Positions 9,347 to 19,063 of a DNA stretch of 64,000 nucleotides are shown in pieces. Under the pieces are notes generated by a model. It saw only the letters and a list, made by a program, of their open reading frames with translations, was not told where the DNA came from and ran no database searches. The stretch lies in contig CAMEJJ010000019.1 of assembly GCA_945919795.1 (NCBI GenBank), forward strand, positions 1 through 64,000, given 5' to 3'. How positions within the stretch are numbered: position 1 is the stretch's first letter; each line of letters starts with the position of its first letter. The position numbers and the translations under genes were made by a program. The stretch is from an uncultured Lachnospiraceae bacterium. GTDB lineage: Bacteria > Bacillota > Clostridia > Lachnospirales > Lachnospiraceae.

Positions 9347-9898
9347 TTATACTGTCAGAATTTCTTTTGACTTTTCTTCCACCATTTGGTCAATGGTTTT
9401 AATATATTTGTCTGTTAATTTCTGCAGTTCATCGGCAAGCTGTTTTGCTTCATCTTCAGATATTTCGCCTTTTCCAAGCTTTTTAAAGGCATCATTACCG
9501 TCACGACGGGCATTTCTTACCACAACTTTATTCTCTTCACCTTTTTTCTTAATATCTTTCACTAAATCTTTACGACGCTCTTCTGTCAATTCCGGAAAAA
9601 CGATACGAACAACATTTCCGTCATTGGAAGGGGTAATGCCTACATCAGACATCATAATGGCTTTTTCGATTTCTTTAATTAAACTCTTTTCCCAAGGCGC
9701 AATCTGAATCATTCTCGGTTCAGGAACGCTGATATTACCTACGCTCTGAATCGGTGTAGGCGTTCCGTAATAATCTACTTTTATTTTGTCAAGTACATGA
9801 GGATTGGCTCTTCCGGCACGAATTGAAGCAAAATCCGAAGCCAGAAAATCAATCGCTTTCTGCATTTTTTCATCATAAACTTTTAATCTTTCATCCAT
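9347..9898 (-). CDS. frr: Ribosome recycling factor
   Basis: 'SIRAGRANPHVLDKIKVDYYGTPTPI' family signature. Confidence 0.98.
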   Translation of the reverse strand: MDERLKVYDEKMQKAIDFLASDFASIRAGRANPHVLDKIKVDYYGTPTPIQSVGNISVPEPRMIQIAPWEKSLIKEIEKAIMMSDVGITPSNDGNVVRIVFPELTEERRKDLVKDIKKKGEENKVVVRNARRDGNDAFKKLGKGEISEDEAKQLADELQKLTDKYIKTIDQMVEEKSKEILTV

Positions 9899-9911
9899 TT
9901 TTATTATCCTC

Positions 9912-10607
9912 CTAAACCGTCACTTTCGTGCCGTTAAATTTTCCTTTCACGGTATTCACAATACTGTTTTCCTCATTCAGACTAAAAACCCACATAGGCA
10001 TTTTATTATCTCTTGCCATAATGGAAGCGGTCATATCGACAACCTGAAGATTTTTCTCAACTACCTCGTCAATAGATAGTTCATCATATTTTTTAGCCTG
10101 TGGATTAACCTTGGGATCCGAATCATATACACCGTCAATTGCCTTTGCTAACAAGACAACTTCAGCCTCTACTTCAATAGCCCGCAATAAAACTCCTGTG
10201 TCTGTCGAAAAATAAGGATGTCCTGTTCCTCCTGCAAAGAACACTACTTTTCCCTGCTTAAAATATTTATTTGCCCGGTCTTTGGAAAACAGCTTTGTAA
10301 ACGATCCACACGAAAAAGGGGTCAATATTTCTGTTTCCATTCCAACAGATCGGAATATTTCGGATACATAAATACAATTCATAACCGTCGCGAGCATACC
10401 AATCTGATCTGCCTTTGTGCGGTCAATATTTTCACTCGTACGGCCTCTCCAGAAGTTTCCTCCGCCGATAACAATTCCGACTTCAATGTTATCATCCACC
10501 AGTTGCTTTACCTGTTTTGCAACTCCTCTTACCGTTTCTTCATCAAAACCGGTCTTTTTCTCACCTGCCAGTGCTTCCCCACTGAGCTTTAACATAATTC
10601 TTTTCAT
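9912..10607 (-). CDS. pyrH: UMP kinase
   Basis: 'MLKLSGEALAGEKKTGFD', 'GGGNFWRG', 'AIDGVYDSDPK'. Confidence 0.98.
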   Translation of the reverse strand: MKRIMLKLSGEALAGEKKTGFDEETVRGVAKQVKQLVDDNIEVGIVIGGGNFWRGRTSENIDRTKADQIGMLATVMNCIYVSEIFRSVGMETEILTPFSCGSFTKLFSKDRANKYFKQGKVVFFAGGTGHPYFSTDTGVLLRAIEVEAEVVLLAKAIDGVYDSDPKVNPQAKKYDELSIDEVVEKNLQVVDMTASIMARDNKMPMWVFSLNEENSIVNTVKGKFNGTKVTV

Positions 10608-10677
10608 ATGTCTTACCTTCTTCTAACTGAAAATATATTACAAAAAATCAAAATGATGTAAGTATCAAAAGTATCAT

Positions 10678-12018
10678 TTATTTCATATCCTTAAAGAATG
10701 ATGCAGGACTGACATCCGCATAGCATTGTGAGCACAAACCTTCAATCACCGCACCGTTATTCATCTGTACGGATTTTGATTTGATATTACCCATAACAAT
10801 CGCACTGGAATCAAGAACGACCGGTCCATGAACATCGATATCACCTTTTACGGCTCCGGCAATAACAGCGCTTGTTGCAAAGATATTACCGATAATAACC
10901 GAATTAATTCCAACCTTTACTGTGCCTGTTGCATGAATTTCACCTGTAATGTGGGCTGCATCTGCAAATACTTCTGCCGCATTGGAATTTCCTTCAATTT
11001 CTCCCGATACATTTAATTTTCCTAAAACTTCAATATTACCTTTGATACTGCCAAGAACATCAAGGGAACCCTGACTGGAAATATCACCATTCACTTTCAT
11101 TCCCTTTGTTACAATTGCCGTCTCGTCCAAAACATCCTGACTCATAACTGATTCTACCCTTTCACTTACCACTTCGTCTACGGCTTTTTCCAATTCATTC
11201 TTCATTGCTTTATCTTTTCCGGTATCTTCTTTCATAATTTCCTCATATACTTCTTTTTCAAAGGAATTATCATTACGAATCAACATTTCCTTTACCTCCG
11301 GTTCTTCTTCTGGTACTGTTTCTACTGCTTCTTGTATATCTTCCGGTTTTACAGGCCCTTCAGGTTCTTCCATGGTCACTGCTGTCTCCGGCTCTGTGAT
11401 TTCTTCCGCAACAAATACTTCCTCCTGCATTACCGGCTCTTCGGTTTCTTCCGTAACCACTTCTTCTGGCTCTGCGGCTTCTTCCACAACTACTTCTTCT
11501 TCTGGCTCTGCGGCTTCTTCCACAACTACTTCTTCTTCTGGCTCTGCGGCTTCTTCCAAAACTACTTCTTCCTCTGGCTCTGCGACTTCTTCCGCAACAA
11601 ATTCTTCCTCCGGCATTACCGGCTCTTCGGTTTCTTCCACAACCACTTCTGTCGGTTCTTCGAGTTCCTGCATAATGTCATCATTTGAAGGTATCTCGTC
11701 TTCTATCATATCAGATACTTCTTTCGATACAGATTGTTCAACTGCAGCCACCAGTTGTTCGACTGTTAACGTTTCTGTCTCTTTAGGCTCTTGGGGGTGA
11801 AGCGCTGCATCAATCAGTTCTCTTGCAAATGCATCTGCATCCGAAACATTTTCTTCCACTGTATCAAGTATCGCTTTATCGCCTTTATCTGAATCTTTCT
11901 TTTTTAAATTTGTCTTTTTTTCTTCCGGATCTGCAATTTCTTCATCCATGTCATCATTTGGGAGCAATTCATTCATTGCCAACGATAAATCTTCTTTTAA
12001 ATCCTGAAAAAAACCCAT
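10678..12018 (-). CDS. Polymer-forming cytoskeletal (bactofilin-like) protein with long acidic tandem-repeat N-terminus
   Basis: C-terminal right-handed beta-helix-like region 'GMKVNGDISSQGSLDVLGSIKGNIEVLGKLNVSGEIEGN...'; N-terminal E/V/P-rich repeats. Confidence 0.88.
   Translation of the reverse strand: MGFFQDLKEDLSLAMNELLPNDDMDEEIADPEEKKTNLKKKDSDKGDKAILDTVEENVSDADAFARELIDAALHPQEPKETETLTVEQLVAAVEQSVSKEVSDMIEDEIPSNDDIMQELEEPTEVVVEETEEPVMPEEEFVAEEVAEPEEEVVLEEAAEPEEEVVVEEAAEPEEEVVVEEAAEPEEVVTEETEEPVMQEEVFVAEEITEPETAVTMEEPEGPVKPEDIQEAVETVPEEEPEVKEMLIRNDNSFEKEVYEEIMKEDTGKDKAMKNELEKAVDEVVSERVESVMSQDVLDETAIVTKGMKVNGDISSQGSLDVLGSIKGNIEVLGKLNVSGEIEGNSNAAEVFADAAHITGEIHATGTVKVGINSVIIGNIFATSAVIAGAVKGDIDVHGPVVLDSSAIVMGNIKSKSVQMNNGAVIEGLCSQCYADVSPASFFKDMK
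11455..11585 (-). repeat. In-frame ~36-nt tandem repeat encoding (AAEPEEEVVVEE)n
   Basis: Near-identical direct repeats 'ggctctgcggcttcttccacaactacttcttcttct'. Confidence 0.85.
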
Positions 12019-12037
12019 CGCTCTTCCTCCTTAGTCT

Positions 12038-13036
12038 TTACAATGAAATATGCAAAATTACAGGAGTATTCTCTGTAATTTTATCTATGATAATTTCATC
12101 ATTTTCTGTCAGTTCTTTTAAAATCATATCCAGCGCCTCTACGGTACTATCCTTATCCGCACCATCGTGTAACAATACCACTGCCGTCTGAAAACGATCA
12201 ATCCCTTTTAATACATTATCCGTAATTGCACTGGCAGAAAGCTTTTGTCCGCTTGCATCACCACCGGATATATTCCAATCAAAGCACTCAATATTTTTCT
12301 CATTCAAAGAACGAACAAGTTCTACCATGCTAATTTTGCTTACTGTATTACTGCTTCCTCCCGGCAGACGACAAATTTGCGGCCTTACTCCTGTTGTATC
12401 ATAAATATAGTCGGATAATTTATTGAAATCTTCAAAAAATGCTTCCTCCGAATCATAAATGCTTGAATACTTATGACTATAAGAATGAATACCAATACTG
12501 TGACCATCTTCTACAATCCGTTTTAATAATTCCTGTCCATGTTCGGAAGTATTACCAACAACAAAGAACGTTGCTTGTACATCATATTTTTTTAAAATGT
12601 CCAGTATTTCCTCAGTATTATCACTTGGACCGTCGTCAAAAGTCAAATACACCCGTTTCTTTCCGTCCGCAGTCTCTGCGTCCTGACTGGAATTTGCATT
12701 TTCATTTCCGGTACTGGTTAGTGTTGTACTACTATTTATAATCGAACCTTCTCCATCAAAAGTCTGCGTTGCAGGCTGCATATTGTTTTGATTTTCCACT
12801 AACACAGAATCTTCCACTTCAGATGAATATCGTTCAAGTTCCATCTGCATTTCTTCCACCTGCGCTTTGGAATTGTTTAAATCCTTTTTTACAATATGCA
12901 AACGAATTCCTAAAAAGATACAAAGCATAACCGGAATAACAATTGCAGCAATTACGGTTCCTACAATGATCTTTTTTAACCGTTTTATTCTTTTACGCCG
13001 ATTTTCGGGCAAGCGTTCTATTTCCTGCTTTGCCAT
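12038..13036 (-). CDS. Polysaccharide deacetylase family protein, membrane anchored (ylxY-like by position)
   Basis: 'KRVYLTFDDGPSDNTEEILDIL', 'HSIGIHSYSHKY' NodB motifs; N-terminal TM; located downstream of pnp as in B. subtilis pnpA-ylxY. Confidence 0.93.
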   Translation of the reverse strand: MAKQEIERLPENRRKRIKRLKKIIVGTVIAAIVIPVMLCIFLGIRLHIVKKDLNNSKAQVEEMQMELERYSSEVEDSVLVENQNNMQPATQTFDGEGSIINSSTTLTSTGNENANSSQDAETADGKKRVYLTFDDGPSDNTEEILDILKKYDVQATFFVVGNTSEHGQELLKRIVEDGHSIGIHSYSHKYSSIYDSEEAFFEDFNKLSDYIYDTTGVRPQICRLPGGSSNTVSKISMVELVRSLNEKNIECFDWNISGGDASGQKLSASAITDNVLKGIDRFQTAVVLLHDGADKDSTVEALDMILKELTENDEIIIDKITENTPVILHISL

Positions 13037-13148
13037 TCATTCTCCCCGCTTCCATACGCACTACGGTTTATTTTATCACATCTTTTCTTTTATGACAAAT
13101 TAGAATTGCCTTACTTTTAAAGAAAAAAAGCCAAAAATAATAAAAAAA

Positions 13149-13178
13149 AGACATCCGGATAATAAACTCCAAATGTCT
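13149..13178 (-). terminator. Intrinsic terminator downstream of pnp
   Basis: Minus: AGACATTTGGA-gtttatta-TCCGGATGTCT followed by TTTTTTT. Confidence 0.85.
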
Positions 13179-13206
13179 TTTTTATTAAAATCACCAAAAA
13201 TCAGTT

Positions 13207-15300
13207 TTATGACTGAGGAACATCCTTCATTGAGAAACTGATTCGACCCATTTTGTCTTTACCTAAGCATACAACGGTAACGGTATCACCCAATGTCAAA
13301 ACGTCTTCCACATGGTTGATACGCTCTTTTGCAATCTTAGAAATGTGAACCATACCTTCCTTGCCGGGTGCAAACTCAATAAATGCTCCAAACTCTTTGA
13401 TACTTACAACTTTTCCTTTAAAGATCTGACCTTCTTCAAAATCAGTTGTGATAATCTGAATCATCTCAATTGCTTTGTCCATCATAGCCTGATCCGTGCC
13501 GCATACACTTACCGCACCGTCATCTGTGATATCAATCTTAACACCGGTCTGATCAATAATAGCATTGATTGTCTTACCGCGCTGGCCGACAACATCACCA
13601 ATCTTTTCAGGATCAATCTTTGTCTGAACAATCTTGGGTGCATATTTGCCCACGGTTTCACGAGGAGCTGCAATAGCAGGTTTCATACAAGTATCCATGA
13701 TAAATTCTCTTGCTTCACGGCATCTTGCAATTGCGCCTTCTACGATTGGTCTGGTTAATCCATGGATTTTGATATCCATCTGAATGGCTGTAATACCTTC
13801 GGTTGTACCGGTAACCTTAAAGTCCATATCACCAAAGAAATCTTCCAATCCCTGAATATCTGTCAACAATACAAAATCATCATCTGTATCACCGGTTACA
13901 AGACCACAGGAAATACCTGCAACCATCTTTTTAATCGGAACACCGGCAGCCATCAAAGACATACAAGATGCGCAAGTAGATGCCATGGATGTGGAACCGT
14001 TTGATTCGAATGTTTCAGATACCGTACGGATTGCATAAGGAAATTCTTCTTCACTGGGCAAAACAGGAAGTAAAGCTCTTTCTGCCAAAGCACCATGTCC
14101 GATTTCACGACGTCCGGGACCACGACTTACTTTTGTTTCTCCAACAGAATATGCCGGAAAATTGTAATGATGTAAATATCGTTTTGTAGTAATATTATCA
14201 TCCAGTCCGTCTACTTTTTGTGCTTCAGACAAAGGGGCAAGAGTTGTCACATTACAGATCTGTGTCTGACCACGTGTAAACATGGCAGAACCATGAACAC
14301 GGGGAATAATATCAACTTCTGCAGCTAAAGGACGAATCTGATTTAACTGTCTGCCATCCGGACGTTTGTGATCTTTTAAAATCATCTTACGAACAGTCTT
14401 TTTCTGGTACTGGTAAATTGCCTCTCCCAAAATAGCAAGCCATTCTTCTTTATCTGCAAATGCCTCTTCCAATTTGGCCGTAATATTGCGGATATTTTCT
14501 TCGCGCACCTGCTTTTCATCTGTAAATACAGCTTCTTCCATCTCTGCAGGAGGAACGATTTCTTTGATTGCTGTAAACAATTCTTCCGGAATTGCACAAC
14601 TTTCATAGCTGTGTTTCGGTTTTCCAACCTCTGCAACAATTTTATTGATGAACTCAATAATTGTCTGGTTCACTTCATGCGCTTTGTAAATCGCATCAAT
14701 CATTTTTGCTTCAGGAATTTCATTACATCCTGCTTCGATCATAATTACTTTTTCTGCTGTAGATGCAACTGTCAGTCTCATCTGACCTTTGTCCCATACT
14801 TCCTGGCTCGGGTTAATGATGAATTCATCATCCACCATACCAACCTGTGTCATAGCACAAGGACCGTCAAACGGGATGTCTGAAATGCAGGTTGCAATGG
14901 ATGTACCAAGCATAGCAACAAGTTCCGGTCTGCACTCAGGATCAACGCTCATTACCATGTTATTTAATGTAACATCATTTCTGTAATCCTTGGGGAATAA
15001 CGGACGCATAGGTCTGTCGATCACACGGCTTGTTAAAACTGCATTTTCACTTGCCTTTCCTTCACGTTTGTTAAATCCACCGGGGATTTTTCCTACGGAG
15101 TAAAATTTCTCTTCATACTCAACAGAGCAGGGGAAGAAATCAATTCCATCACGTGGTTTCTCACTTGCTGTTGCGGTAGACAACACTGTTGTCTCTCCAT
15201 AGTGCATAAATGCACATCCGTTTGCCTGCTTACCAACTCTTCCGATATCAACGGACAAAGTACGTCCTGCAAGCTCCATACTGAATGTTTTGTAACTCAT
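13207..15300 (-). CDS. pnp: Polyribonucleotide nucleotidyltransferase (PNPase)
   Basis: PH domains, KH and S1 motifs; start at MSYKTFSMELAGR. Confidence 0.98.
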   Translation of the reverse strand: MSYKTFSMELAGRTLSVDIGRVGKQANGCAFMHYGETTVLSTATASEKPRDGIDFFPCSVEYEEKFYSVGKIPGGFNKREGKASENAVLTSRVIDRPMRPLFPKDYRNDVTLNNMVMSVDPECRPELVAMLGTSIATCISDIPFDGPCAMTQVGMVDDEFIINPSQEVWDKGQMRLTVASTAEKVIMIEAGCNEIPEAKMIDAIYKAHEVNQTIIEFINKIVAEVGKPKHSYESCAIPEELFTAIKEIVPPAEMEEAVFTDEKQVREENIRNITAKLEEAFADKEEWLAILGEAIYQYQKKTVRKMILKDHKRPDGRQLNQIRPLAAEVDIIPRVHGSAMFTRGQTQICNVTTLAPLSEAQKVDGLDDNITTKRYLHHYNFPAYSVGETKVSRGPGRREIGHGALAERALLPVLPSEEEFPYAIRTVSETFESNGSTSMASTCASCMSLMAAGVPIKKMVAGISCGLVTGDTDDDFVLLTDIQGLEDFFGDMDFKVTGTTEGITAIQMDIKIHGLTRPIVEGAIARCREAREFIMDTCMKPAIAAPRETVGKYAPKIVQTKIDPEKIGDVVGQRGKTINAIIDQTGVKIDITDDGAVSVCGTDQAMMDKAIEMIQIITTDFEEGQIFKGKVVSIKEFGAFIEFAPGKEGMVHISKIAKERINHVEDVLTLGDTVTVVCLGKDKMGRISFSMKDVPQS

Positions 15301-15472
15301 TCTGTTTTCTCCTTTTCTGATTTTTATAATCAGGCAGAAGATGCCGAAACTACTGACCGAAAGATTATACATCTTATTTGTGTTTCGTATCGATCTTTCT
15401 TTTAATCATATTTTTTAATCTTCCCGTCAGTGGTCTCGGAATGAACCTTCCGCCTGTTAATAAACATACAAA

Positions 15473-15497
15473 GGACGGATACTGAAAATATCCGTCC
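15473..15497 (-). terminator. Intrinsic terminator downstream of rpsO
   Basis: Minus: GGACGGATA-TTTTCAG-TATCCGTCC-TTTGTATGTTTATT. Confidence 0.75.
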
Positions 15498-15518
15498 CCG
15501 ATATGATTATTATTTGAA

Positions 15519-15794
15519 TTACTGAATCGAATCTCTTAATCCGAGTTTTTCAATCAATGCACGATATCTGTTGATATCTGTTTTCTTTAAGTAAGATAAA
15601 AGACCACGTCTCTGACCTACCATTTTTAACATACCGCGTCTTGAATGATGATCCTTCGGATGTGTTTTTAAGTGATCGGTTAATTCTTTGATACGAGCTG
15701 ATAATACAGCTACCTGAACTTCCGGTGAACCTGTATCGCCGGGTGTTCTTGCATATTCGTTGATAATTGCCTGTTTCTTTTCTTTAGAAATCAT
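15519..15794 (-). CDS. rpsO: 30S ribosomal protein S15 (longer reading than usual ~89 aa)
   Basis: '[17 protein letters not shown]...[23 protein letters not shown]'. Confidence 0.98.
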   Translation of the reverse strand: MISKEKKQAIINEYARTPGDTGSPEVQVAVLSARIKELTDHLKTHPKDHHSRRGMLKMVGQRRGLLSYLKKTDINRYRALIEKLGLRDSIQ

Positions 15795-15819
15795 TTCTAA
15801 ATCCTCCTGTTCTTTTCAT

Positions 15820-15875
15820 ATGGCCAATCTAAGTATCGGGTCTAGGCATTCCCGAAACCGGGTATCGGCTAAAAT
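15820..15875 (-). promoter_or_regulatory. Candidate S15 autoregulatory leader (three-way-junction-like)
   Basis: Minus GCCGAU...AUUGGC closing stem, CCCG-GUUU-CGGG hairpin and short CUAG/CUUAG hairpin, upstream of the rpsO RBS. Confidence 0.45.
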
Positions 15876-15888
15876 TCATACAAAACGT

Positions 15889-15917
15889 ATTTTACCATGG
15901 TTTACAGAACTTGTAAA
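15889..15917 (-). promoter_or_regulatory. SigA-like promoter for rpsO
   Basis: Minus TTTACA-17 nt-TAAAAT. Confidence 0.55.
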
Positions 15918-16043
15918 GTCTATATTTGTCATTTCGTAACTGTCCACATTTACCATGTTGCAACTGTTGCATTTACAACCATCATACATTTTATAACATC
16001 AAATATAATTTCATCATATCCATTGACTATTTTGGTTAATTGT

Positions 16044-17237
16044 TTATTGTTTTGTATATGAAGTATTTCCGGCAGCATAAATGTTATATGCCGCAACATG
16101 ATCATAGATTGCTCTCCAGCTACTATGCGCATCCGCCGTCACACAAATAAACTCGGTCCCATCATTTCTTTCATAACAGCTGGCCGCACAATTACCTGAC
16201 TGAACCACATATCCTGTCTTGGCACCAAGAATTGTGCCGCCCATTTCCTTATCTTCAATTCTACGCATGAACCAATTGGAAACGGTAATCCCTTCCGGAT
16301 GTTGCTCTGTCATGGAAGTGGTATAGGAACGTGTATTTAAAACCTGTCTGCATAAATCATTTTCCATAGCCGCTTCTAGCATAACTGCCATATCATAAAT
16401 GGAACAATAATGATTTTCATCATACAATCCGACACAATTGGTAAAATGTGCACTGTCAGCGAGTCCAAGTTCCTCTATTTTCTGATTCATCATATCAACA
16501 AAAACTTCCTGAGATCCTGCAACATAGGTAGCCAATCCCACTGCCGCATCTCCACCTGAAGGCAGAATGGTTCCATATAAAAGATCCTTTACCGTAACAA
16601 CTTCTCCATCCAGAAATCCGACGCTACTACAATCATTCACATAGGCATAATCCGTAATATCCAAGGTCATGGTAAAGGTATCATCCAGATTGGTCACATG
16701 TTCGCTGGCAACCAACAATGTTAAAATCTTTGTCATGGATGCCGGATTAATCCGCTCATATGCATTTTTTTGTGCAACAACCTCTTTCTTGGATAAATCT
16801 ACCATCAACGCATACGTACTGGTCACCTCCGGACTGTTTAATCCGGTTGCCGCATCCGTCTTGAACTGATATGCCTCGCTGTTTACCGTACTATTTGAAT
16901 CAACTGCTATCGGTTCTACACCATCTGCCATCTGATTCAATTGGGAAACATCCGATAATTCTCCGGTTTCATCTACGTTTCTTGTATTTCCGATATTCGC
17001 ATCCACCATCGTTGCCGCATCCGCACGTCCGCCATCCTCTGCTTTGTCATCCGGTTTGTGCAATGCCGATATTCCGCCAATGCAAAGCAATACAAAAATC
17101 AGAATTCCGATTGCAAAGAGTATTCGTTTCTGCCGTTCTTTCTTTCTACGCATGGCCACTCTCTTTTTTCTCATTTCCATACGCTTAAGCTGTTCGGGTG
17201 TATAATGATAATCTCTGTTTTCTCTACTCACTCTCAT
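16044..17237 (-). CDS. D-alanyl-D-alanine carboxypeptidase (PBP5/DacF-like, S11 family)
   Basis: 'NPASMTKILTLLVA' SxxK, 'KTGYVVQSGNCAAS' KTG motif; N-terminal TM. Confidence 0.93.
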   Translation of the reverse strand: MRVSRENRDYHYTPEQLKRMEMRKKRVAMRRKKERQKRILFAIGILIFVLLCIGGISALHKPDDKAEDGGRADAATMVDANIGNTRNVDETGELSDVSQLNQMADGVEPIAVDSNSTVNSEAYQFKTDAATGLNSPEVTSTYALMVDLSKKEVVAQKNAYERINPASMTKILTLLVASEHVTNLDDTFTMTLDITDYAYVNDCSSVGFLDGEVVTVKDLLYGTILPSGGDAAVGLATYVAGSQEVFVDMMNQKIEELGLADSAHFTNCVGLYDENHYCSIYDMAVMLEAAMENDLCRQVLNTRSYTTSMTEQHPEGITVSNWFMRRIEDKEMGGTILGAKTGYVVQSGNCAASCYERNDGTEFICVTADAHSSWRAIYDHVAAYNIYAAGNTSYTKQ

Positions 17238-17395
17238 TTCCTTCTTTACAACAATTGTTTCCTATATCACATCATTCATACAAATAAAAATGCCAACGCA
17301 TCCTGTATTTCATTCAAAATCATGTTATCAGTATAACAACATAACCGATTAATGGGAATAGTTTTTCATCATCCATTTCCCGAATTATACCATAA

Positions 17396-17428
17396 AAAAC
17401 GCTTAGGAATCGTTCTCCTAAGCGTTTT
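17396..17428 (-). terminator. Intrinsic terminator downstream of the NlpC/P60 gene
   Basis: Minus: AAAACGCTTAGGA-gaacgat-TCCTAAGCGTTTTTT. Confidence 0.9.
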
Positions 17429-17449
17429 ATCTTGTAATCGTTTAAATCA

Positions 17450-18889
17450 TCAATCCTGAATAATACGACGCACCGTTGTAGGTGTACGGTAATAAACACT
17501 GGTAATACGAATACCATATTTCGGGCTGCTCGCATGAATAACCTGTCCACCACCGATGTAAATCGCAACATGGTTAATCCGACCGCCTTTTGAATAAAAT
17601 ACCAAATCACCGGGTTTTGCCTCGGCAAGTGAAACCTTCGTTCCCATATTAGCCTGCGCTCTGGACGAATGAGGCAATGAATATCCATATTTTCCAAAGA
17701 TACTGAGAACATATCCGGAACAGTCAGCACCTTTTGTCAGACTTGTTCCACCCCATACATAAGGGTTACCAAGGAACTGTTTTGCATATTCACAAAGTGA
17801 AACACGGACATCGGATACTCCTTCACCGAATAAGAATTCACTCATATTTAATGCCGTCTTTAAATCTTCACCGACGGTAACATATTCTGCATTTACATAG
17901 GTTTCCTGACCATCATATAAAACCTTTACCCAGCCGTCAAGCTCTTCAACAACTTCAAGCTCTTCACCGTATGCAACCATATTCACAACTTCTGCTTCCA
18001 AATCAGGAGCAGTTCTGACCTTTAATCCATCAGCAGAAACGGTTGCCAGTTTTTTAACAATCTGATTTGCATAAGCAGCAGCTAAATCTCCTGTTAAAAT
18101 GTAATCGGTGGAAACATATCCCTCAACGGAACCGGAAACAATATGTGCTTTATTTCCAACGACTTCCAATATCTCACAGCCGGAATCGTTTGACATCTTA
18201 CCGACAATTTTGCTATTGTCATCTGCAGTCTCACGAACATTTAAATGATCATCAACAATGGCAATACCCAAATTTGTATATCCGTAAAGAGTATCTACAT
18301 CATCCTCTTCTTCGCCTTCCTCCGGAAGTGAAATTTCTAAACCGGTATCCGTTGCACCTGTGGAAATCATAATGGAATCCGCTACCGCCTGCGCCTGTGC
18401 CTCTGCTTCTAATTCAGCCGTTAATGTTTCTTCCAAAGCTGCAATTTTAGATCCTTCAGGAGCTGATCCGGTCTGAATCGTCATCTCGGGCTGTTCTTCT
18501 ACCACATCTGTTGATACATCTGCTGTGACATCACCGGATATCGTGATGGAACTGTCACTTACACTTACAATGTTTTGTTCTTCGAAAGAATTCTGTGCCA
18601 CATCATTCTGATTATCAGACGTATTCACTGTAATCGATGCATCCATTGCAACAGACAATCCCGCTGCCCCAATACTGTTATTGTCTGATGAAACAGTAGT
18701 GGAAGCAGTGGAAGCTTTTGTACTGTCATTTTCCTGAGCCGTGGATGAGGTACAAACAATACCACCTTCAATTAAGGTAGCACCTCCGACTGATAAGCCG
18801 GGAATATAATTCTGTGCCGCCACAGTGGTACCTGCAACTGTAGAAATCGCCACAACTCCAATTAACAATTTTATAATATTATTTTTCAT
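17450..18889 (-). CDS. SH3-domain NlpC/P60 (C40) cell-wall hydrolase
   Basis: 'NPYVWGGTSLTKGADCSGYVLSIFGKYGYSLPHSSRAQ...KPGDLVFYSKGGRINHVAIYIGGGQVIHAS'; two SH3b-like repeats; signal peptide. Confidence 0.96.
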   Translation of the reverse strand: MKNNIIKLLIGVVAISTVAGTTVAAQNYIPGLSVGGATLIEGGIVCTSSTAQENDSTKASTASTTVSSDNNSIGAAGLSVAMDASITVNTSDNQNDVAQNSFEEQNIVSVSDSSITISGDVTADVSTDVVEEQPEMTIQTGSAPEGSKIAALEETLTAELEAEAQAQAVADSIMISTGATDTGLEISLPEEGEEEDDVDTLYGYTNLGIAIVDDHLNVRETADDNSKIVGKMSNDSGCEILEVVGNKAHIVSGSVEGYVSTDYILTGDLAAAYANQIVKKLATVSADGLKVRTAPDLEAEVVNMVAYGEELEVVEELDGWVKVLYDGQETYVNAEYVTVGEDLKTALNMSEFLFGEGVSDVRVSLCEYAKQFLGNPYVWGGTSLTKGADCSGYVLSIFGKYGYSLPHSSRAQANMGTKVSLAEAKPGDLVFYSKGGRINHVAIYIGGGQVIHASSPKYGIRITSVYYRTPTTVRRIIQD

Positions 18890-18920
18890 ATCATATCCTT
18901 TTTTAAATCTAACATAATTT

Positions 18921-18937
18921 GTTACAAAAATGTTACA
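18921..18937 (-). promoter_or_regulatory. WalR-box-like direct repeat TGTAAC-N5-TGTAAC
   Basis: Minus TGTAAC ATTTT TGTAAC, immediately downstream of the -10 of the NlpC/P60 gene. Confidence 0.5.
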
Positions 18938-18942
18938 AGATT

Positions 18943-18970
18943 ATTATAGCACAGAATAATATTACGTCAA
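18943..18970 (-). promoter_or_regulatory. SigA-like promoter of the NlpC/P60 hydrolase gene
   Basis: Minus TTGACG-16 nt-TATAAT. Confidence 0.7.
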
Positions 18971-19063
18971 CCACAAAATACAAGCCAATTCTTTCCTATA
19001 AACCACCAAATATATGAAAAAACTGCTTGAAAACCCCTTTTATTGACAAAATGGACCGGCAAA

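Noticed and set aside
11455-11585. CRISPR-like appearance of the 36-nt tandem repeats
   Set aside because: Units are directly contiguous, in frame and translated; there are no unique spacers
11332-11800. Plus-strand ORFs (WLCGFFHNYFFF... and S/T-rich GSAASSTTTSS...) antisense to the bactofilin-like gene
   Set aside because: They are complement translations of the acidic tandem repeat, not independent repeat proteins
17320-17730. 136-aa minus ORF overlapping the NlpC/P60 gene end
   Set aside because: Out-of-frame overlap through the intrinsic terminator; no RBS or domain
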